A stretch of 64,000 bases of DNA from Kalaharituber pfeilii. Lineage: Eukaryota; Ascomycota; Pezizomycetes; Pezizales; Pezizaceae. The position numbers were made by a program, and so were the translations under genes. The stretch covers positions 1,674,001 to 1,738,000 of the forward strand of contig WHUZ01000003.1 in assembly GCA_015179045.1 (NCBI GenBank), read 5' to 3'. Positions 60,437 through 64,000 of this stretch are shown here, one piece after another. The notes below the pieces were generated by a model, which worked only from the letters and a program-made list of their open reading frames with translations, made no database searches and had not been told where the DNA came from. Numbering within the stretch: position 1 is the stretch's first letter; every line of letters starts with the position of its first letter.

Positions 60437-63400
60437 ATGCTACATTCCGCCGCATCGCCCCTAGCAGCGCCAACACCCCTGCCGCCTGCTGCCGGAGCCG
60501 ATGCAGGCCCAAGGCGGGATGCCCCGCACAGAATCCGGCCCCTGCCAGCAGATGTTACTGCACAATTGCGGTCCACGCTGACGATCACCGGCCTCACCCA
60601 GGCGGTGTCAGAGCTAGTGCAGAATTCCCTCGATGCGGGCGCCCGCAGCGTCAGGATCCACGTCAACTGTGTTAGAAACTCGTGCATGGTGGAGGACGAT
60701 GGCTGCGGGATAGATCCGGAGGACTTGCCACTGCTAGGCACGAGATACGGTGGGTGCTTCTTTTGTTTTTATTCTTTTTTTTGTTTTTGTAATCCAGGGT
60801 GGTGTTGGACAGGGGCGGAAGTATCCTATGGGATGCTCGCGATAATTCAGTGTCTCGATTGCAATGGCTGATGCTTCAAGCGGTTCCGCGTCTGATGCAG
60901 CTACGTCCAAATACACCCCTGGTGCCAAACCAAGTACATTTGGGCATCTGGGGACCACCCTAGCCTCACTCACCACCGACTCTATCCTGACCCTCATCAC
61001 GAGACCTTCCACGCATCGTTCTACATACATTGCCCGTTTCTCCTACTCTTCAACTCCAACCTCAACAGGGCATGCCCCGGACCATCTCCGCCTCCAGCAG
61101 TCGGGCACGACAGTTCGGATAGAAAGCCTATTCGGCAACCTACCCGTCCGAATCAAAGCCCACCAAGCCAATCTCGACGAAGAGAAGGAATGGGAACGGC
61201 TGAAGCGGGTGCTTGCGGCATTACTACTCAGTGGCAACCGAGACCATATACTTCGTGTGGGGATCATTCTCCGAGATGGATCTAATAGGAAGCTCATCAT
61301 CAAGCCACGGAGGGAAAAGGGAGCAAGCAGTGACAATGACGATGACAGTCACTCATCTACCGAATCGCTGGCGGAATTACGTCTTCTTCATCAATTCTAT
61401 TCGGTAAAAGAGATTGGCCTTTCCTCGACGTGGGAACGGGTCAGAGCCAAGCATGGTCCCATATCCATTGAAGGATGGATAAGTATTGCGGGGGCACCTA
61501 GTAGACGATACCAGTTCATCTGTACCCCACCTCTCCTATTAACGTCAACACACTAGCACCATTGGCTAACCATTTCAAATGTAGCTATAAATTCCCATCC
61601 CCTCTCCCCACCCCCGCAATCCACAAACGTCATCCACGCAACCCTCAACCATCTCTTTTCCAAGTCCACCTTCGGCACGGTAGTAGATAACCCAGAAGAA
61701 AAGAGCACCAAAAAGGCCAACAAGCCTCGAAAGGGAGTTGACAGATTCCCAAAGTGTATACTGAGAATTGAGTGTATTAGGGAAGGGGATGGTGCAACTC
61801 ACGACGAGCATGTGCTGGTAGGCGGTGAGGGAGGCACGGGTGACGGCAGTGGTGGGAAGGGAGGAGTGGAGGGGGAAAATTTAAGGTTGTGTCTAGAGTT
61901 ATTGGAGAAGCTGGTGAGACAGTTTTTAAAGGTACACAATTTCAAGCCGACAACGCGAGGTAGGAGCTCCAAGGATGCCTCTGACTACGAAGAGGAGGAC
62001 GGCGAACATGAAGAGGAAGAGTTAGAGGAAGAGGGGATGCAGGTGGTGGAAATTTCAGACGAGTCAGAGGAAGTTGCATCAGACGAGCAGATTGCTCGTC
62101 CAAAGAAACCTACGCCACAGCCCACGCCCAATCTGAAGTCATTGGCAGAGGCTTTCACATCCGCCCCACCTAGCCGAAAGTCCACTCCTTCACGCCCATC
62201 TTCCTCTTCCTCAAGCTCCTTCACAACCAAGAGGCAGCAAAGGAGTAGGCTGTCGCGGGAATCAACTAGAGAGCCCTCAATCCCACATCTATCTGCCTTA
62301 GAAGGATGGGGCGCAAGAGTGAAAGCCGCCAGAAGAGACCCCGTAGAAGAGGAGGGAAGGCAAATCGTCGGTTCTAAACTTCCAGCCAAGGCATCGTCCT
62401 CAGAAACCACATCCTTGAGGAAGACTCCAATCATCGTCATCCCGGACAACGATGATGAAGCAGAGGACAGTATTCTACGCTGGAGAAATCCAGTTACCAG
62501 TCGTACCGCCGAAGTTGACGCGCGGACAGGGAATACTAGACGGACGGTGTTAAAACATAGGCTTAGTCGTAGTAGGACGCCATCGGAAATATCTCTTAAG
62601 CGATTAAGGATTGGAACTCCCAGCACCAACTCATCTACTGACTCCCTTTCCGAAAACATCCCACCTGGAGAGAAGGAGAAGCCACCCTTCATCAGCTCCC
62701 TGTTGGAAAACTGGAAAAACCCTGTGTTTGCACCTCCAGAACCCCCTATTCCCGTGCTTGGCCCAACAGCGAATTTGATGGCGACGCAACAGGAGTGGAT
62801 GCACACGCATCTGAATGGGGGAGGCGGATATATCGAGAAAATGGCGACGGGGCTTGACTTGTTTAAGGACATGGCGGGACTGGGATCGGAAAAGTTGACA
62901 AAGGAGGGGCTAAGGAGAGCAAGAGTGGTGGGGCAGGTGGATAGGAAGTTTGTTTTGGTTGTTATGCCGGTGACTGGAGGGAAGATGGCGGAGAAGGAGG
63001 GTGGGGATGGGGAAGGGGAGGGAGAAGGGGAGGGAGGGCGAGTGGCGGGTGAAGATTTGCTGGTGATTATTGACCAGCATGCGGCGGATGAGAGGTGGAG
63101 GGTAGAAGCGCTAATGGAGGAGCTGTGTAGAGAGCAGTCCTTAGAAAGCGCGGTAGCATCAGAAATACCGGCTCAGTTGCCAGAGGATGGAGGTGATGCA
63201 TCTACCGCACCAAATCCAGCACAAGCGGCAGTAGTACGGACACCGCAATCCCGGATTGCTACGGCCCCAATACCGCTAAATAAGGCACAAAAATACAGCA
63301 TTAATGAGGCTGAGCACTCACTCCTCTCACGCCCACCATATATCCAGGCGTTTTCCACCTGGGGAATCTTGTATACACTCTCCCCTCCCGAACCTCCCAC

Positions 63401-64000
63401 GTCCGACACCAAGGCCACCACAACCTCTTCCAACCCCCCCCAGTCTCCAACCTTCACCCTCACCCACGTCCCCCGGCTCATCCTCGACCGTATCCTCACC
63501 ACCCCTTCACTGGGCGCCGAACTCGTGCGCTCACACTTGTGGGACTTGGCCGACAGACAAGGTCCTCCCCACCCACCTTCAGCTCCTGCCTCTGAGCAAG
63601 AACAGGCGACGTCAAAATGGCCCTCTCGCCTGCACAACGCCCCCAAGAAACTCCTCGAGCTAGTCAACTCTCGTGCGTGCCGTTCGGCGATAATGTTTGG
63701 GGATGAGCTGACGAAGAAGGAGTGTGAGGTGCTAGTGGGGAGGATGAGCGGGACGGTGTTTCCGTTTATGTGTGCGCATGGGAGGCCGAGTGGGGTGCCG
63801 CTTGTGAGGATGGGGAGGCAGAGGGCGAGTGGGGCGGGGGAGGGAAGGTATACTGCGGGAAGGATGGGCCTCAGAAGGGGGTTTGGGATGGAAGTAGGTG
63901 GGGAAATGACGACCGCTAGGGGTGTGGGATGGATCGGGGATAGGAAATACGCGAGGGTAGGTGGTGAGGAGGGAGGGGGAGAGTATGGGGAAGCGTATAG
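60437..64000 (+). CDS. MLH3: MutL homologue MLH3 (DNA mismatch repair/meiotic endonuclease), 3' end outside window
   Basis: Mlh3 pairs with Mlh1 to form MutL-gamma, which nicks DNA in meiotic crossover resolution and some mismatch repair. Exons are 60437-60749, 60901-61521 and 61585 to beyond 64000, at least 1,115 residues. The N-terminal GHKL ATPase shows Glu59 and Asn63 (SELVQNSLDAGA), DDGCGI (Asp87/88) and GTRY-ATSK across intron 1. The next motif, normally GFRGEAL, reads GHLGTTL at 119-125. A long acidic, Ser-rich linker follows. The C-terminal endonuclease is intact: VGQVDRKFVLV, DQHAADERWRVE (808-819, fitting DQHA-x2-E-x4-E), ACRSAIMFGDEL (about 1009) and CAHGRPSGVPL. The endonuclease motifs with this long linker suggest Mlh3 over Pms1. 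The 60437 Met was chosen as the closest one before the conserved core; the frame stays open upstream. No stop occurs before the window edge. Confidence 0.9.

Noticed and set aside
61985..62872. 295-codon open frame on the minus strand
   Set aside because: It lies antisense to the well-supported third exon of MLH3; its Ser/Leu-rich content mirrors the Glu/Lys/Arg-rich linker codons, and no domain is visible.

Overview
This window is nuclear DNA from a filamentous ascomycete fungus (Pezizomycotina). The evidence is: split genes with many short introns (mostly 50-160 bp) with GT...AG borders and pyrimidine-rich or CTNAC-like 3' ends; fungal-specific proteins (a Gel/Gas-type GH72 glucanosyltransferase, a GPI-anchored yapsin-like protease, an Mtr-type amino-acid permease, an SH3-Cdc25 RasGEF); and AT- and pyrimidine-rich spacers full of microsatellites. 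Gene density is low, about 14 recognisable genes in 64 kb, with several 2.5-7 kb spacers. That would fit an expanded Pezizomycete-like genome, but this taxonomic guess is inference.

Layout. 1-10 kb: GET1 (-), a PTAR1/Ecm9-like prenyltransferase alpha-subunit protein (+), and a CRAL-TRIO/RhoGAP protein (-). 11.7-19.6 kb: an aldo/keto reductase (-) and a Cdc25-like RasGEF (-). 19.6-25.4 kb: a gene-poor stretch with a decayed transposase fragment. 25.4-29.1 kb: a nine-exon amino-acid transporter (+) and a tiny SERF/4F5-family gene (+). 29-36.4 kb: mostly non-coding, with a broken coding remnant and a short TA-flanked inverted-repeat element. 36.4-43.5 kb: a GH72 glucanosyltransferase (+) facing a yapsin-type aspartyl protease (-), both with signals for GPI anchoring and separated by a microsatellite-rich 3.5 kb. 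43.5-53.3 kb: a decayed membrane-protein-like remnant, a predicted mitochondrial protein of unknown function (+), an Hlj1-type membrane J-protein (+), and a compound inverted-repeat element containing a CAGGCC-rich array. 53.3-64 kb: RTT106 (+), a conserved-looking fungal protein of unknown function (-), and MLH3 (+), which runs off the right edge.

There is no operon or obvious biosynthetic cluster; most genes are housekeeping. Two loose themes appear: the secretory pathway and cell surface (GET1, the PTAR1-like protein, the J-protein, GEL1, yapsin) and small-GTPase signalling (RasGEF, RhoGAP). I assembled splice models by hand from frame, borders and protein similarity. All modelled coding totals are divisible by three, but 5' ends and minor introns remain uncertain. 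The most unusual observations are the altered ATPase motif in an otherwise canonical MLH3, the 51.4-52.2 kb compound repeat, and several frame-broken coding remnants.
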